From contig NZ_JBAWSY010000002.1 of the NCBI RefSeq assembly GCF_037104765.1, positions 124,001 through 188,000 of the forward strand: 64,000 nt of DNA, written 5' to 3'. Positions 24,905 through 34,390 of this stretch are shown here, piece by piece. This DNA comes from Psychrobacillus mangrovi (GTDB taxonomy: Bacteria > Bacillota > Bacilli > Bacillales_A > Planococcaceae). Numbering within the stretch: the first letter of the stretch is position 1; each line of letters starts with the position of its first letter. Position numbers and translations under genes: made by a program. The notes under the pieces were generated by a model. The model was not told the DNA's origin and did not search any database. It was given only the letters and a program-made list of their open reading frames with translations.

Positions 24905-26085
24905 GTCAGTCTGTCACCAGTTTCTATGTTTAATTTGATGAGCAATCCCATTAATATCCAAAATTTAATGTCAGTTATATAGGAACTACTTACCATTAAA
25001 TGGACAAAGCCTAAGCTTATCCATACAATTATTAAATGATAATTATTTATATCTTTTATAAACAGACTTCTTATTAATAAAAATAAGAAGATGATGCTAG
25101 CTATTCCTCCTGCTACTATACCAAAGTTAACAACCAGTTCGAGGAAAAGGTTATGAGCATATCCTCCATCCTTACCGATTATCCGTCGATCTGCACCAAA
25201 GCCAAGACCAAAGAAGGGATTGTCCATTACAGCTTTAACAAGATTTTCATAAATGTAATCTCTACCACTCAAATGTACCTCTCCGCTTAAAAATAATTCG
25301 ATACTTCTACTATTAATGTCATATTTATTTAAAATTTCATATAACATATTAAGCAATTTATCTAAATTTAGACTTAAGAAAACTAAACTTACGATAACTA
25401 AAAGATTATAAAACACCTTAGTATAGGACAACTTAAAAATTCCACGAACCATTTTTAACAGGACAAAAACCACAATACATAATAATGCTCCTCTTGATCC
25501 TAATGCGAGGATGACAAAAATTGAAATTAAAGAAAAAAGAAGAGCTCTTGTGGAATACTTATCTATTAAACTGTCCAAAAAAAGAATAGCTGGCAATAAC
25601 ATATAATAGGAAAGAGCCATACTATACGATCCTGCTGTAGCATTCCCTGAGACAATGATTAAACCTAACAAAGCACCAAAAAAGAAAACAAGATAGCTTG
25701 CTTTTTTCATTACTTGCTTAAAAACATCCAAATCTCTAAGACTTAGTGTGTAAACTAACGCTGGTAAACACATTCCGAAAAACGGGAATATTAATCCCTT
25801 TAAATACAGATGGTTATTTGGGAAAAATAAATAATTTAAGATAAAAATAAGACTAGCAACAAAGTAGAATCCTATAAACTTCAGTAAACTTCTCTTTAAC
25901 ACTGCTGGCAAGGCATACAAAAAAAGAACTCCTACAAGTATCTTGGATAGTAGCTGCACTATTGAACCATTTGAAGTCCCAATTAAATTAAAATTAATCA
26001 AAAGAAAATATTGTATAGTAAGAACTACAAATGATGCCATTATTGCTATGCTTATTTTTTGATCATCTGACTTATTTAGCACCAT
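24901..26085 (-). CDS. O-antigen/capsule repeat polymerase (Wzy-like, O-antigen ligase domain)
   Basis: A 394-residue protein with about eleven to twelve membrane segments. The long external loop carries LSGRDYIYENLVKAVMDNPF and then FGLGFGADRRIIGKDGGYAH NLFLE, the signature arrangement of the Wzy_C/O-antigen ligase domain. It should join repeat units outside the membrane. AGAGGA touches an earlier ATG at 26091, so the ATG at 26083-26085 with 6-nt spacing is preferred. It lies between the flippase and the first glycosyltransferase. Confidence 0.85.
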   Translation of the reverse strand: MVLNKSDDQKISIAIMASFVVLTIQYFLLINFNLIGTSNGSIVQLLSKILVGVLFLYALPAVLKRSLLKFIGFYFVASLIFILNYLFFPNNHLYLKGLIFPFFGMCLPALVYTLSLRDLDVFKQVMKKASYLVFFFGALLGLIIVSGNATAGSYSMALSYYMLLPAILFLDSLIDKYSTRALLFSLISIFVILALGSRGALLCIVVFVLLKMVRGIFKLSYTKVFYNLLVIVSLVFLSLNLDKLLNMLYEILNKYDINSRSIELFLSGEVHLSGRDYIYENLVKAVMDNPFFGLGFGADRRIIGKDGGYAHNLFLELVVNFGIVAGGIASIIFLFLLIRSLFIKDINNYHLIIVWISLGFVHLMVSSSYITDIKFWILMGLLIKLNIETGDRLT

Positions 26086-26096
26086 AATCATTCCTC

Positions 26097-27221
26097 TTAT
26101 TCAATGGATTCTTTTATTAAAGCTTTGGAATAAACCTCATCATATAGAGTCAGTAGTATATCCCAATTAAAATTTCCGACCAATTCCAAGCAATTTTTCG
26201 ATATGACCTCGTAGTTGTTCACAATATCTATTACTCGATCCGCTAACATTTTAGGGTCGAGAGAATCAACATGATACCCAACTTCGCCCTCTTTAAACTG
26301 ACCATCAAATCCTTGGTCCTTTGAATAGATAAGTGGTAGGCCTTGACTCATTGCTTCTGGATAAACGAGACCAAAAGTCTCTGTTATTGACGGCATTACA
26401 AATATATCGTGTGTCCGATATATTTCTAAGAGGCTTTCCTTTGGCTGTGGGTTTAAATAGTTAACAAAAGAAAACTTCATCAATTCCTCGTGAACTTGTT
26501 CATCTCCAACTCTACCCACAACTGTAAATTTTACATCATATCCTTTTTCTTGAAGAATCTCAAGTGCCTTCGTAGTGGTTAGTAAATTTTTATTCTTATT
26601 GATGGCACCTATATAAACTATATTTAAGCTTTTTTGACTTGAGAGAATTTTGGGCTTCCCTAAATTATCAAACCAAAATTGATCGATCCCATTGGGAATA
26701 ATTTTAGCCTTTTGCAAAATATTTTCTTTATCTTTCTGCGGAATGTACTTATCTACCACATACTGCTTATAGGAATCTGATAAAAAAATAATACAATCTG
26801 CTTCTTTTAATATTTCAATACCCAAATTGCGTAGTAAAACTCTTCTTCTGAAAAATTGGTTTACGTCTGTATTTCTAACAGCTACCACATAAGGAATGCC
26901 ATATTTTTTTTTGATTTGCATAGCAATATAACCATTAGAAAATAGAGTATGAGCATGTACTAAAGAGTAATTTTCGATTTTAAAGGTTTTAATTAGATCT
27001 TTATATATCTTTTTATGCTTTACATAAAAAAGATAACGATCGTATTTATTATGATTTTTTCTTACAGTCGTGTATTCCCCTAACTGTAAATGAGATAAAT
27101 CGGTAGTGTAAGGGGTAGGAACATAGACATCAATAGGCAAGTTATTTTTTACTTGTCGATCATATATATTTTTATATAACATCCCACCACCGTAATATGA
27201 ATTTACATGTAAGATTCTCAT
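26097..27221 (-). CDS. glycosyltransferase family 4 protein
   Basis: A 374-residue GT-B glycosyltransferase. The N-terminal acceptor domain starts ILHVNSYYGGGMLYKNIYDR; the GT4 donor half has IVYIGAINKNKNLLTTTKAL (about 205) and the catalytic region PSITETFGLVYPEAMSQGLP (about 275) with the E-x7-E pair. The protein is cytoplasmic or membrane-associated and adds one sugar of the repeat unit; donor and linkage are unknown. AAGGTGG places the start at the ATG at 27219-27221, not the GTG 12 nt upstream. Confidence 0.9.
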   Translation of the reverse strand: MRILHVNSYYGGGMLYKNIYDRQVKNNLPIDVYVPTPYTTDLSHLQLGEYTTVRKNHNKYDRYLFYVKHKKIYKDLIKTFKIENYSLVHAHTLFSNGYIAMQIKKKYGIPYVVAVRNTDVNQFFRRRVLLRNLGIEILKEADCIIFLSDSYKQYVVDKYIPQKDKENILQKAKIIPNGIDQFWFDNLGKPKILSSQKSLNIVYIGAINKNKNLLTTTKALEILQEKGYDVKFTVVGRVGDEQVHEELMKFSFVNYLNPQPKESLLEIYRTHDIFVMPSITETFGLVYPEAMSQGLPLIYSKDQGFDGQFKEGEVGYHVDSLDPKMLADRVIDIVNNYEVISKNCLELVGNFNWDILLTLYDEVYSKALIKESIE

Positions 27222-27268
27222 AATTTCGACCACCTTGTTTTCATCACATTATGCACAAAAATTATTAT

Positions 27269-28507
27269 CTAACTCTCAATAATAATTTCCTCTAATTTAT
27301 CTGTTAATACTTTAAAATCAAAATACTGTATTGCAGATAATGAATTTCTGCAGTAGCGGTTATATTCTTCCTGTTCCATATGGTAGAATTCCAAGATTCC
27401 TTCTACTAAGGTTTCTACAGAACCACCTTTTACAGTTTTCCCACAATTATATTTAGATAAAATATCATAACCATTTTCCATATTAGACAAGGTGGGTTTA
27501 CCTGATGCCATATAATCGAATAGTTTATTAAGGCTTAACCCATACTTATATAACGGAATATGCTTTCCAGTAAAAACATTCAGATTAGACTTACTTAATA
27601 TATTGGGAATTCGTTTCTTATCAACTTTACCTTTAAAAACTATATTACTAATTCCTTTTTCTATTACATAATTCTCCAATTTTTCTTTCTGGCTTCCATG
27701 GCCAAACAAAATAAATTGAATATTGTTAATCCCTCTTTTTTCAATTTCCTCCGCTGCACTTACTAAATATGTTAGTTCATTTGCAACGCCCATACTTCCA
27801 GTATAAAGGACCTTAAACGTGGAGGGATTGTCCAAATGATCATCCGAATAAACAAACTCTTCTTTGTTTTTATTATACTCATCTAAATCTACACCATTGT
27901 TTATATATCTAACCTTAGAAGAATCAAGACCAATTTCCTCCACATAATCTTTTCCACCTGGAATAGTAAAAATCAGCTTGTCTGCTTTCTTATATAACCA
28001 TTTCTCCCCCATGTATAAAAGCCTAGCCAAATAACTATTCTTTTTAAGAGAACCGTATTGTACAATAGTCTCAGGCCATAAATCTCTTATTTCACAAATA
28101 CAAGGTACGTTATATTTTTTAGCTATTTTAATCCCGGCTAATAAAGTAAGAGGATGCACGCTTGAAGCCAAAATTATATCCGGTTTACCAAATTCTTTGC
28201 TATATTTATTTGTAGAAGGAAAAAGATTTTTATAAAAATTCCACATATTTCGTATACGTTCTATGCCATTTTTATATTTAGTAGTCTTAACAAACGCATA
28301 AGGAATGCCTTCTGCATACTTTAATTCGTATGTTCCATTTTGTATGGGAATACTAGAGTCGCTATTATGTCTAGTATTTGCACAAAAAATAGTAGGCTCA
28401 TAACCTTTTTTTATTAGATTTTTGGCAAACCAATAATGCCTCCCACCTTTATTAAAGAATGTTCCGTGAGCATAATGATTGAAAATCCATACCGTTTTTT
28501 TCTGCAT
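27269..28507 (-). CDS. glycosyltransferase family 4 protein (WbuB-like)
   Basis: A 412-residue GT4 glycosyltransferase. The opening KKTVWIFNHYAHGTFFNKGG, then IILASSVHPLTLLAGIKIAK and CEIRDLWPETIVQYG, matches the WbuB type that acts on FucNAc-like sugars. The donor half carries VLYTGSMGVANELTYLVSAA and GKHIPLYKYGLSLNKLFDYM, followed by ASGKP. An upstream ATG directly abuts the GAGGA, so the ATG at 28505-28507 is taken. A deoxy-amino sugar acceptor or donor would suit the bacillosamine genes upstream in the operon. Confidence 0.88.
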   Translation of the reverse strand: MQKKTVWIFNHYAHGTFFNKGGRHYWFAKNLIKKGYEPTIFCANTRHNSDSSIPIQNGTYELKYAEGIPYAFVKTTKYKNGIERIRNMWNFYKNLFPSTNKYSKEFGKPDIILASSVHPLTLLAGIKIAKKYNVPCICEIRDLWPETIVQYGSLKKNSYLARLLYMGEKWLYKKADKLIFTIPGGKDYVEEIGLDSSKVRYINNGVDLDEYNKNKEEFVYSDDHLDNPSTFKVLYTGSMGVANELTYLVSAAEEIEKRGINNIQFILFGHGSQKEKLENYVIEKGISNIVFKGKVDKKRIPNILSKSNLNVFTGKHIPLYKYGLSLNKLFDYMASGKPTLSNMENGYDILSKYNCGKTVKGGSVETLVEGILEFYHMEQEEYNRYCRNSLSAIQYFDFKVLTDKLEEIIIES

Positions 28508-28541
28508 TGTCATATCCTCTTCTATTTGTTTTAGAAATTAC

Positions 28542-29828
28542 TTATTTCCCTTGTGGTATTTTATAATTACATATAGTATTTTTAAATTTACCTGAAGATA
28601 AAACAGGGATTTCATTTACAAATTTAACTTCAATATTTGCATCTTCGCCTAAAATAGTTTTAAGTGAATTCACAAAATCATTCTCGTTATAAATACCCTC
28701 TGCACCATTAACTCTCAACACATACTCATTTTTATCTTCTTGAATAAATTGCCATTGTTTTAATCTACCGTATTTTTTCATATGTACACTTATAGTATGA
28801 GGAGTTAGAATATTTCCTTGAGTATCATATATGATATCAACCAATCTTCCTTGGATACTTCGTAAAGTCGAAATGTTTTGACGGTCTAAATCGTCAGAAA
28901 TAGCTAGGTCTCCAGTGTCATACCTAATAATTGGCATAGCATAATTATATAAGTCTGTAACAATTAGTCTTCCTAGTTCCCCTGCTTCTGCCGGCTCGTC
29001 ACTATCTAACTTTAATAATTCAATATAATAGCTCGCTCTGTTTACATTAAATATTCTACTGTTTGATTTTGTTTGAGCTAATATTCCATTCTCTTGATTG
29101 GCATATCTATCAATAATGGGACAATCAAAAATCTTTTCTAGCTTTTCTCTCGTTTCTTCTTTTAATAACGAGGAACTAGAAAAGATAACATTTAAATGAA
29201 ACATATTTGGTGTGTCACCTTTATCAAACAAATAATTACATAGAACCTCGTAAGATGAGGCATAAGCTAAACAGCTATTAATCTGTTTGTCAGTTTTCAG
29301 TAATCCTCTGATACTCTCTAACGCCTCTTCATCCAAACGAAGTATATCAATAGGTACTAAATTTTGTTTAAGTCGTTCAATCGTAGACTTCTTTTCTGAC
29401 CAAGCTTTAAAGTGCATATACTTCTGACCAAGTGTTTGTCCCTCTATCTCATTAAAGTAGATTACCTCTGCCATTGTTCTTTCACGCTTCACCTTATCTT
29501 GGTTAACTGTAAAAGGGGTTCCTGTAGATCCACTAGTAGACATTTGATGGTACACATTATCCAAATATTTTTGAGATTGAAAGGATGCGTACATCTCTTT
29601 ATATTGTGTTTTTGTTATTACCGGCAGTTCACTAAAATCTTTTAATTTTAAAGGGGTATAAAATGGCACGGTATTATAAGCATGATTACAAATAGACTGA
29701 AGCTGTTTCGTATTTGGAGCATTACTATCCATCAATTGTTTTATATCATTATAATGCTGTTTGACGGTTTTACCCTTTAAAGCATCAATCCCCCAAAAAA
29801 CGGTCCCTCTAAGAGTCTTTCCTACCAT
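28542..29828 (-). CDS. CapK/PaaK-like adenylate-forming protein
   Basis: A 428-residue relative of phenylacetate-CoA ligase found in capsule loci (CapK type). The P-loop of the adenylate-forming family is MSTSGSTGTPFTVNQD (about residue 95). IRYDTGDLAIS (about 300) and the C-terminal VLSSGKFKNTICNY (lysine of the mobile domain near the end) are also present. It may activate an acyl or amino-acyl group that decorates the polysaccharide. AAAGGTGAT is spaced for the ATG at 29826-29828; a GTG at 29837 overlaps it. The family's role in capsules is not settled. Confidence 0.8.
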   Translation of the reverse strand: MVGKTLRGTVFWGIDALKGKTVKQHYNDIKQLMDSNAPNTKQLQSICNHAYNTVPFYTPLKLKDFSELPVITKTQYKEMYASFQSQKYLDNVYHQMSTSGSTGTPFTVNQDKVKRERTMAEVIYFNEIEGQTLGQKYMHFKAWSEKKSTIERLKQNLVPIDILRLDEEALESIRGLLKTDKQINSCLAYASSYEVLCNYLFDKGDTPNMFHLNVIFSSSSLLKEETREKLEKIFDCPIIDRYANQENGILAQTKSNSRIFNVNRASYYIELLKLDSDEPAEAGELGRLIVTDLYNYAMPIIRYDTGDLAISDDLDRQNISTLRSIQGRLVDIIYDTQGNILTPHTISVHMKKYGRLKQWQFIQEDKNEYVLRVNGAEGIYNENDFVNSLKTILGEDANIEVKFVNEIPVLSSGKFKNTICNYKIPQGK

Positions 29829-29863
29829 TACAATCACCTTTCATTCTAAAGACTTTCTGTTAT

Positions 29864-30496
29864 CTAAAATCTCTTAGCTGGTACACCCTTATATAAACTA
29901 TTAGCACTTGTATTTTTAGTGACTACTGCACCAGCTCCAATAATTACATTTTCCTCAATAGATAAACCTTGTATAATTGTGGAACCAGTCCCAACCAGAG
30001 AACATTTCTTAATCTCAACATTACCTGAAATTCGACTGCCCGGCATGATTGTAACAAAATCCTTCATTTTTACATCGTGACCAATTGTAGTACCTATATT
30101 TATATGACAATGGTTCTCGATTAGACATTCAGGATTGATGACTACCCCCGCACAGATTATATTTCCTTTACCCATTTCTATATAATTACTAATAACCGCA
30201 TTGGGGTGAATTAAATTTATCCAATTAACTTCAGTTAGCTTTTGATTTATTTGCGCTCTAACTTTTCCGTTAGCTATTGCAATAACACCATATACTTCCT
30301 CTTGTTTTGAATAATCCATTAAATAATCAGTAGTACCTAAAACCTTATAACCTAAAACTTCACTTCCAAGTAGACGGTCATTATCGTCAATTAAACCTAA
30401 CAGGTTATATTTTTTTTCATCTATATTGAGCTTTTCAATTATTTCAATAACCTGTTTACAAAAACCACCACTACCTATGATAAAGAGCTTTTTCAT
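29864..30496 (-). CDS. sugar O/N-acyltransferase, PglD/NeuD-like
   Basis: A 210-residue acetyltransferase. It begins with a small Rossmann-like domain (LFIIGSGGFCKQVIEIIEKL) and ends in left-handed beta-helix hexapeptide repeats from about residue 105 (INLIHPNAVISNYIEMGKGN, IGTTIGHDVKMKDFVTIMPG, VIIGAGAVVTKNT). Next to a PglF dehydratase and a PglE aminotransferase it is probably the UDP-4-amino-sugar acetyltransferase that finishes UDP-N,N'-diacetylbacillosamine. The catalytic histidine would be in TIGHDV. AGAGGGAT fixes this ATG; longer upstream frames run into the sugar transferase gene. Confidence 0.85.
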   Translation of the reverse strand: MKKLFIIGSGGFCKQVIEIIEKLNIDEKKYNLLGLIDDNDRLLGSEVLGYKVLGTTDYLMDYSKQEEVYGVIAIANGKVRAQINQKLTEVNWINLIHPNAVISNYIEMGKGNIICAGVVINPECLIENHCHINIGTTIGHDVKMKDFVTIMPGSRISGNVEIKKCSLVGTGSTIIQGLSIEENVIIGAGAVVTKNTSANSLYKGVPAKRF

Positions 30497-30518
30497 ATAT
30501 ATCCCTCTATTATTGAAT

Positions 30519-31157
30519 TCATCTTTGGTTATTATCTGTTCCTTGGAAACGATTGCTTTTGGCGGTATTTTCAAAATTAATACCTTCCTTAACAAAAACC
30601 TTTTTCACAGTCAAAAAAATTATCTTCAAATCACCCAAAAAGGTAATAGTCTTTACATATTTAACATCCAAGTCAAATTTTTCTTCCCAGGCGAGTGAAT
30701 TTCTTCCACTTACCTGAGCCAGTCCAGACAAACCTGGTCGGACATCGTGCCGCTTTCTTTGCTCTTCACTATACAAAGGAAGATATTCAACTAACAAAGG
30801 TCGTGGTCCTATAAAAGACATTTCTCCTTTTAATATGTTAAATAGCTCAGGTAGTTCATCAATAGAAGTAGTTCGGAGTAGTTTTCCAAAACGTGTTAAC
30901 CTCACACTATCAGGAAGAAACTCACCATTTTCATCCTTTTCCTCTGTCATCGTTCGAAACTTATACATTGTAAATACTTTCTCTTTTAAACCAGGTCTTT
31001 TTTGCTTAAATAGGATGGGGCTACCTAGTTTATTTCTTACGAGAATTGCCACAACCAAAAGAAGAGGGCTTAGAATGATAAGCATTACCAAGGATATAAT
31101 AAAATCTAAAGGCCTTTTAATGAGTTTTTTATAAAATCCATCTTTGTGTGACATCAT
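30519..31157 (-). CDS. undecaprenyl-phosphate sugar phosphotransferase (PglC-like)
   Basis: A 212-residue initiating sugar-phosphate transferase with one N-terminal re-entrant membrane helix (FIISLVMLIILSPLLLVVAI) and the soluble catalytic part. It has the RPLDF and KQKRPGLKEKVFTMYKFRTM blocks and the catalytic Asp-Glu dyad in TSIDELPELFNILKGEMSFI, then GPRPLL. It should place the first sugar phosphate, probably diacetylbacillosamine-1-P, on undecaprenyl phosphate. The small size matches PglC rather than long WbaP-type enzymes. Its ATG overlaps the aminotransferase stop (TAATG) with GGGG upstream; a second ATG follows at once. Confidence 0.9.
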   Translation of the reverse strand: MMSHKDGFYKKLIKRPLDFIISLVMLIILSPLLLVVAILVRNKLGSPILFKQKRPGLKEKVFTMYKFRTMTEEKDENGEFLPDSVRLTRFGKLLRTTSIDELPELFNILKGEMSFIGPRPLLVEYLPLYSEEQRKRHDVRPGLSGLAQVSGRNSLAWEEKFDLDVKYVKTITFLGDLKIIFLTVKKVFVKEGINFENTAKSNRFQGTDNNQR

Positions 31158-32272
31158 TATAATCCCCACAATTCTCTTATAATCTTTATAACTCTTTCTA
31201 AATCTGATTCCGTCATTTTCGTATCCGACGGCAAACAAATACCATCTCTAAACAGGTTTTCAGCTACATCTTCACCGATAAAGTCATACTTTTCAAAGTA
31301 AGGTTGCATATGCATCGGTTTCCACACTGGTCTAGACTCTATATTCTCTTTTTCAAGAGCTTGCATAATATCAAGCGGTCTTATATTGCCGTTTAAAGTC
31401 AAAGAACTTAACCAATAGTTTGGTGTATTCCATTCATTACTAGGCATAAATTCAATACCTTTAAGATCACCGAGTTCTCTCTTATAAAATTCAAAAATAT
31501 AGTTTTTCTTTTCTACCCTTTTGTCCAAGACTTTTAGTTGACCTCTACCAATTCCTGCAACTACATTGCTCATTCTATAGTTATAGCCTAATTCGCTATG
31601 TTGGTAATGCCTAGCTTGGTCCCTAGATTGAGTAGCCCAAAATCTAGCTTTAGCAATAATTTCTTCATTGTTAGAAACAAGCATGCCTCCGCCAGATGTG
31701 GTAATAATTTTATTCCCATTAAAAGAGAAAATACCGTAATCCCCAAAAGTTCCTGTGTGCTGTCCTCTATAATATGTACCTAAGGATTCCGCTGCGTCTT
31801 CTATTAAAGCTACATTATGCTTTTTACAAAGTGTTACTATTTTTTCCATATCAGCAGATAAACCATATAAATGGACTACAATAACAGCTTTAACATTAGG
31901 ATATTTAACAAAAGCTTCTTCTAATGCTTTAGGACTCATATTCCAAGTTTCATAGTCACTATCTATAAAAACAGGAATAGCATTTTGATAGATAATAGGA
32001 TTAGCAGTAGCCGAAAATGTTAGTGTTGGGCAAAATACAACATCTCCTTCTCCAACTCCAGCCGCTTTAAGTGCTAAATGAATAGCAGCCGTTCCTGATG
32101 AAAGTGCGGCAGCCGCTTCGCAACCCACTTTAGCTGCCAACTCTTTTTCAAATTGATTAACATTTTCGCCCAAAGGTGCAATCCAGTTTGTATCAAAAGC
32201 TTCCTGAACATATTGCTTTTCAAAACCTTCATCACTCATATGTGGTGATGAAAGGAATATTCTTTCTTGCAT
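31157..32272 (-). CDS. DegT/DnrJ/EryC1-type aminotransferase (PglE-like)
   Basis: A 371-residue PLP-dependent sugar aminotransferase. It opens with IFLSSPHMSDEG and NWIAPLGENVNQFE, has the cofactor region EDAAESLGTYY and the Schiff-base lysine in FSFNGNKIITTSGGGM (about residue 185), and ends with the acceptor-binding SRPVWKPMHMQPYFEK. It should transfer an amino group to C4 of UDP-4-keto-6-deoxy-GlcNAc made by the neighbouring dehydratase. The PglF-PglE-PglC-PglD gene order strongly supports the diacetylbacillosamine assignment, although related sugars are possible. Confidence 0.9.
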   Translation of the reverse strand: MQERIFLSSPHMSDEGFEKQYVQEAFDTNWIAPLGENVNQFEKELAAKVGCEAAAALSSGTAAIHLALKAAGVGEGDVVFCPTLTFSATANPIIYQNAIPVFIDSDYETWNMSPKALEEAFVKYPNVKAVIVVHLYGLSADMEKIVTLCKKHNVALIEDAAESLGTYYRGQHTGTFGDYGIFSFNGNKIITTSGGGMLVSNNEEIIAKARFWATQSRDQARHYQHSELGYNYRMSNVVAGIGRGQLKVLDKRVEKKNYIFEFYKRELGDLKGIEFMPSNEWNTPNYWLSSLTLNGNIRPLDIMQALEKENIESRPVWKPMHMQPYFEKYDFIGEDVAENLFRDGICLPSDTKMTESDLERVIKIIRELWGL

Positions 32273-32339
32273 TGTCTAAGACTTCCTTCCTCTTAATAAC
32301 CCTTTTATTATCGGACTCCCGTATTACACCTTTTATAAA

Positions 32340-34178
32340 TCAACCATATGTCGCTTGTGGTAGTAAAACTTTAACATTCTTCTGATTAGCTAAACCAATC
32401 AACGTCTCTCTCACTTCACGCACCGTCATTTCTGGCAACTTCTCCAACACATATTCAAGCTCTCTCTCACTTATCGGAGAAGCCTTCCCTATGTGGATCT
32501 TAGGAAAAATAAATCTGCTTTGAATTTCGTTTTCGTTTAATAATTCTTCATATAGCTTTTCTCCGGGGCGAATGCCTGAAAACTTGATGCCTATCTCATT
32601 TTCTTCATAGCCAGATAGATTAATAAGATTTTTCGCTAGGTCAACAATTTTTACTGGTTCTCCCATGTCTAGAACAAAAACTTCCCCACCATTTGCGAGA
32701 GTTCCAGCTTGTAGAACTAACCTGGACGCTTCTGGAATTGTCATGAAATAACGAGTCATTTTCGGATCAGTTACGGTTATTGGTCCGCCCTCGGCAATCT
32801 GTTTTTTAAATAGGGGTACAACACTGCCTCTGGATCCAAGCACATTTCCAAATCTTACAGCTGCAAATTTAGTTTCACTATCTTTCGCAAGATTTTGAAC
32901 AACCATTTCCGCAAAACGTTTTGTTGCCCCCATAATGTTTGGTGGATTTACCGCTTTGTCAGTTGAAATCATGACGAAGTAACTTACACCGAACATATTA
33001 GCTGCTTCAGCGACATTTTTCGTACCGAAGATGTTGTTTTTTACTGCTTCCATCGGGTTATATTCCATTAGAGGTACGTGTTTATGGGCTGCAGCGTGAT
33101 ATATAACATCAGGCTTATAATCCGCCACGATATCAAATATTCGATTTCGATCTTTAATGTCTGCGATAATCGGGATTAATTCTGTATTTGGTGAAACTTT
33201 TCGACGCAATTCCATGTCTATAGTATAGATTGAGTTCTCGCCGTGTCCGAGTAGAATAATTTGTTTTGGGTCGAATCTTGCTACTTGTCGACAAATCTCA
33301 GAACCTATGGAGCCGCCCGCTCCAGTTACGAGAATTTTTTTGTTTGTCAGTTTTGTAGATATCGATTCTACGTCTAGTTCTACTTCGTCACGTCCGAGTA
33401 AATCTTCAATTTTGACATCCCTAATTTGATTGATAGACACTTTTCCAGTTAGTAGGTCTTCAATGAAGGGCATTGTTTGTGTACGTATACCAGTATCTAA
33501 GCAATGTTGCATTAGTATAGACCCCGTAGATTTATCGAGTGATGGGATGGCAATAATAATATGTTCAATGTCCAAGTCATTAACAGCATCTTCAATAATT
33601 TCTGTCCCACCTAGTACCCGAATATTAAAAATTTCTAATCCTATTTTTGTAGTATTATCATCTAAAAAAGCAACTGGCATTAAAGGTGACTCATTATTTT
33701 CTAATAATTGCCGTGCAATCATCGTACCCGCAGAACCCGCTCCTATGATCAGCGTACGTTTTCTACCTTCCTCAACGCTTACGCCCGATACGAACTTGTT
33801 GCGTAAAACCCTCCACGATAATCGCGAACCTCCAATAAGTAAAATATGTAACATCCATGTGATGGATAAAGCACGATAAAGTATGTCTCCTTTTACAAGG
33901 AACTGTACAAGAGCAACAGTTAATATCGAAAATGTCACTGCTTTAAAAATAGATACTAACTCTCTTATAGATGCATATTCCCAAACCTTTCGATAAAGTC
34001 CATAATACATAGCAAAACCATGGTGTGCTAAAAAAATTGTAAGGGAACTTATTAAGAGAAAAGTATTTGTAAAAGGATTATCTATTGGATGCAGTAAAAA
34101 ATATCCAATATAAATAGAAAATAAAACAATAGCAGAATCGACAAACACTAACAACGACATTCTTTTTCTTAATGACAT
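32340..34178 (-). CDS. UDP-GlcNAc 4,6-dehydratase (PglF/CapD/FlaA1-like), membrane-bound
   Basis: A 612-residue enzyme with four N-terminal membrane helices (residues about 5-110), a CoA-binding-like Rossmann region (LIIGAGSAGTMIARQLLENN) and a second SDR domain with VTGAGGSIGSEICRQVARF (about 280). The catalytic segment MISTDKAVNPPNIMGATKRF (about 400) uses Asp-Lys in place of the usual Tyr-x3-Lys, as in PglF and FlaA1. It makes the 4-keto-6-deoxy sugar for the aminotransferase. A start 15 nt upstream (34193) is possible; neither has a perfect site. A promoter at 34298-34325 precedes it. Confidence 0.9.
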   Translation of the reverse strand: MSLRKRMSLLVFVDSAIVLFSIYIGYFLLHPIDNPFTNTFLLISSLTIFLAHHGFAMYYGLYRKVWEYASIRELVSIFKAVTFSILTVALVQFLVKGDILYRALSITWMLHILLIGGSRLSWRVLRNKFVSGVSVEEGRKRTLIIGAGSAGTMIARQLLENNESPLMPVAFLDDNTTKIGLEIFNIRVLGGTEIIEDAVNDLDIEHIIIAIPSLDKSTGSILMQHCLDTGIRTQTMPFIEDLLTGKVSINQIRDVKIEDLLGRDEVELDVESISTKLTNKKILVTGAGGSIGSEICRQVARFDPKQIILLGHGENSIYTIDMELRRKVSPNTELIPIIADIKDRNRIFDIVADYKPDVIYHAAAHKHVPLMEYNPMEAVKNNIFGTKNVAEAANMFGVSYFVMISTDKAVNPPNIMGATKRFAEMVVQNLAKDSETKFAAVRFGNVLGSRGSVVPLFKKQIAEGGPITVTDPKMTRYFMTIPEASRLVLQAGTLANGGEVFVLDMGEPVKIVDLAKNLINLSGYEENEIGIKFSGIRPGEKLYEELLNENEIQSRFIFPKIHIGKASPISERELEYVLEKLPEMTVREVRETLIGLANQKNVKVLLPQATYG

Positions 34179-34297
34179 ATAGCACCCACCCATTCTTTAA
34201 ACTAATTTGTATAAAGTTACACAAAAATGATTATAGCACTCACAAAAGAATGAAGATTGATATTTTTTACTCATTTATTCATATATACCATTTTTCC

Positions 34298-34325
34298 AGT
34301 ATAATAGTACCCTTTTATATGCCAA
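34298..34325 (-). promoter_or_regulatory. sigma-A-type promoter for the bacillosamine/polysaccharide operon
   Basis: Reading leftward: -35 TTGGCA (34320-34325), 16-nt spacer, -10 TATACT (34298-34303), each one base from consensus. It lies in the 212-bp gap between the CpsB-like stop and the dehydratase start, so the glycan genes can be expressed apart from the kinase module. Confidence 0.6.
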
Positions 34326-34390
34326 TTATTGTAACTATATTTAATGTATTTTTCATTTATTTCCATATATTACTAAAATTCACAGTCCTA

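Noticed and set aside
26097..34178. Reading the bacillosamine genes as an N-glycosylation (pgl) system
   Set aside because: No oligosaccharyltransferase (PglB with WWDYG) is present, while Wzx, Wzy and CpsCDB genes are.
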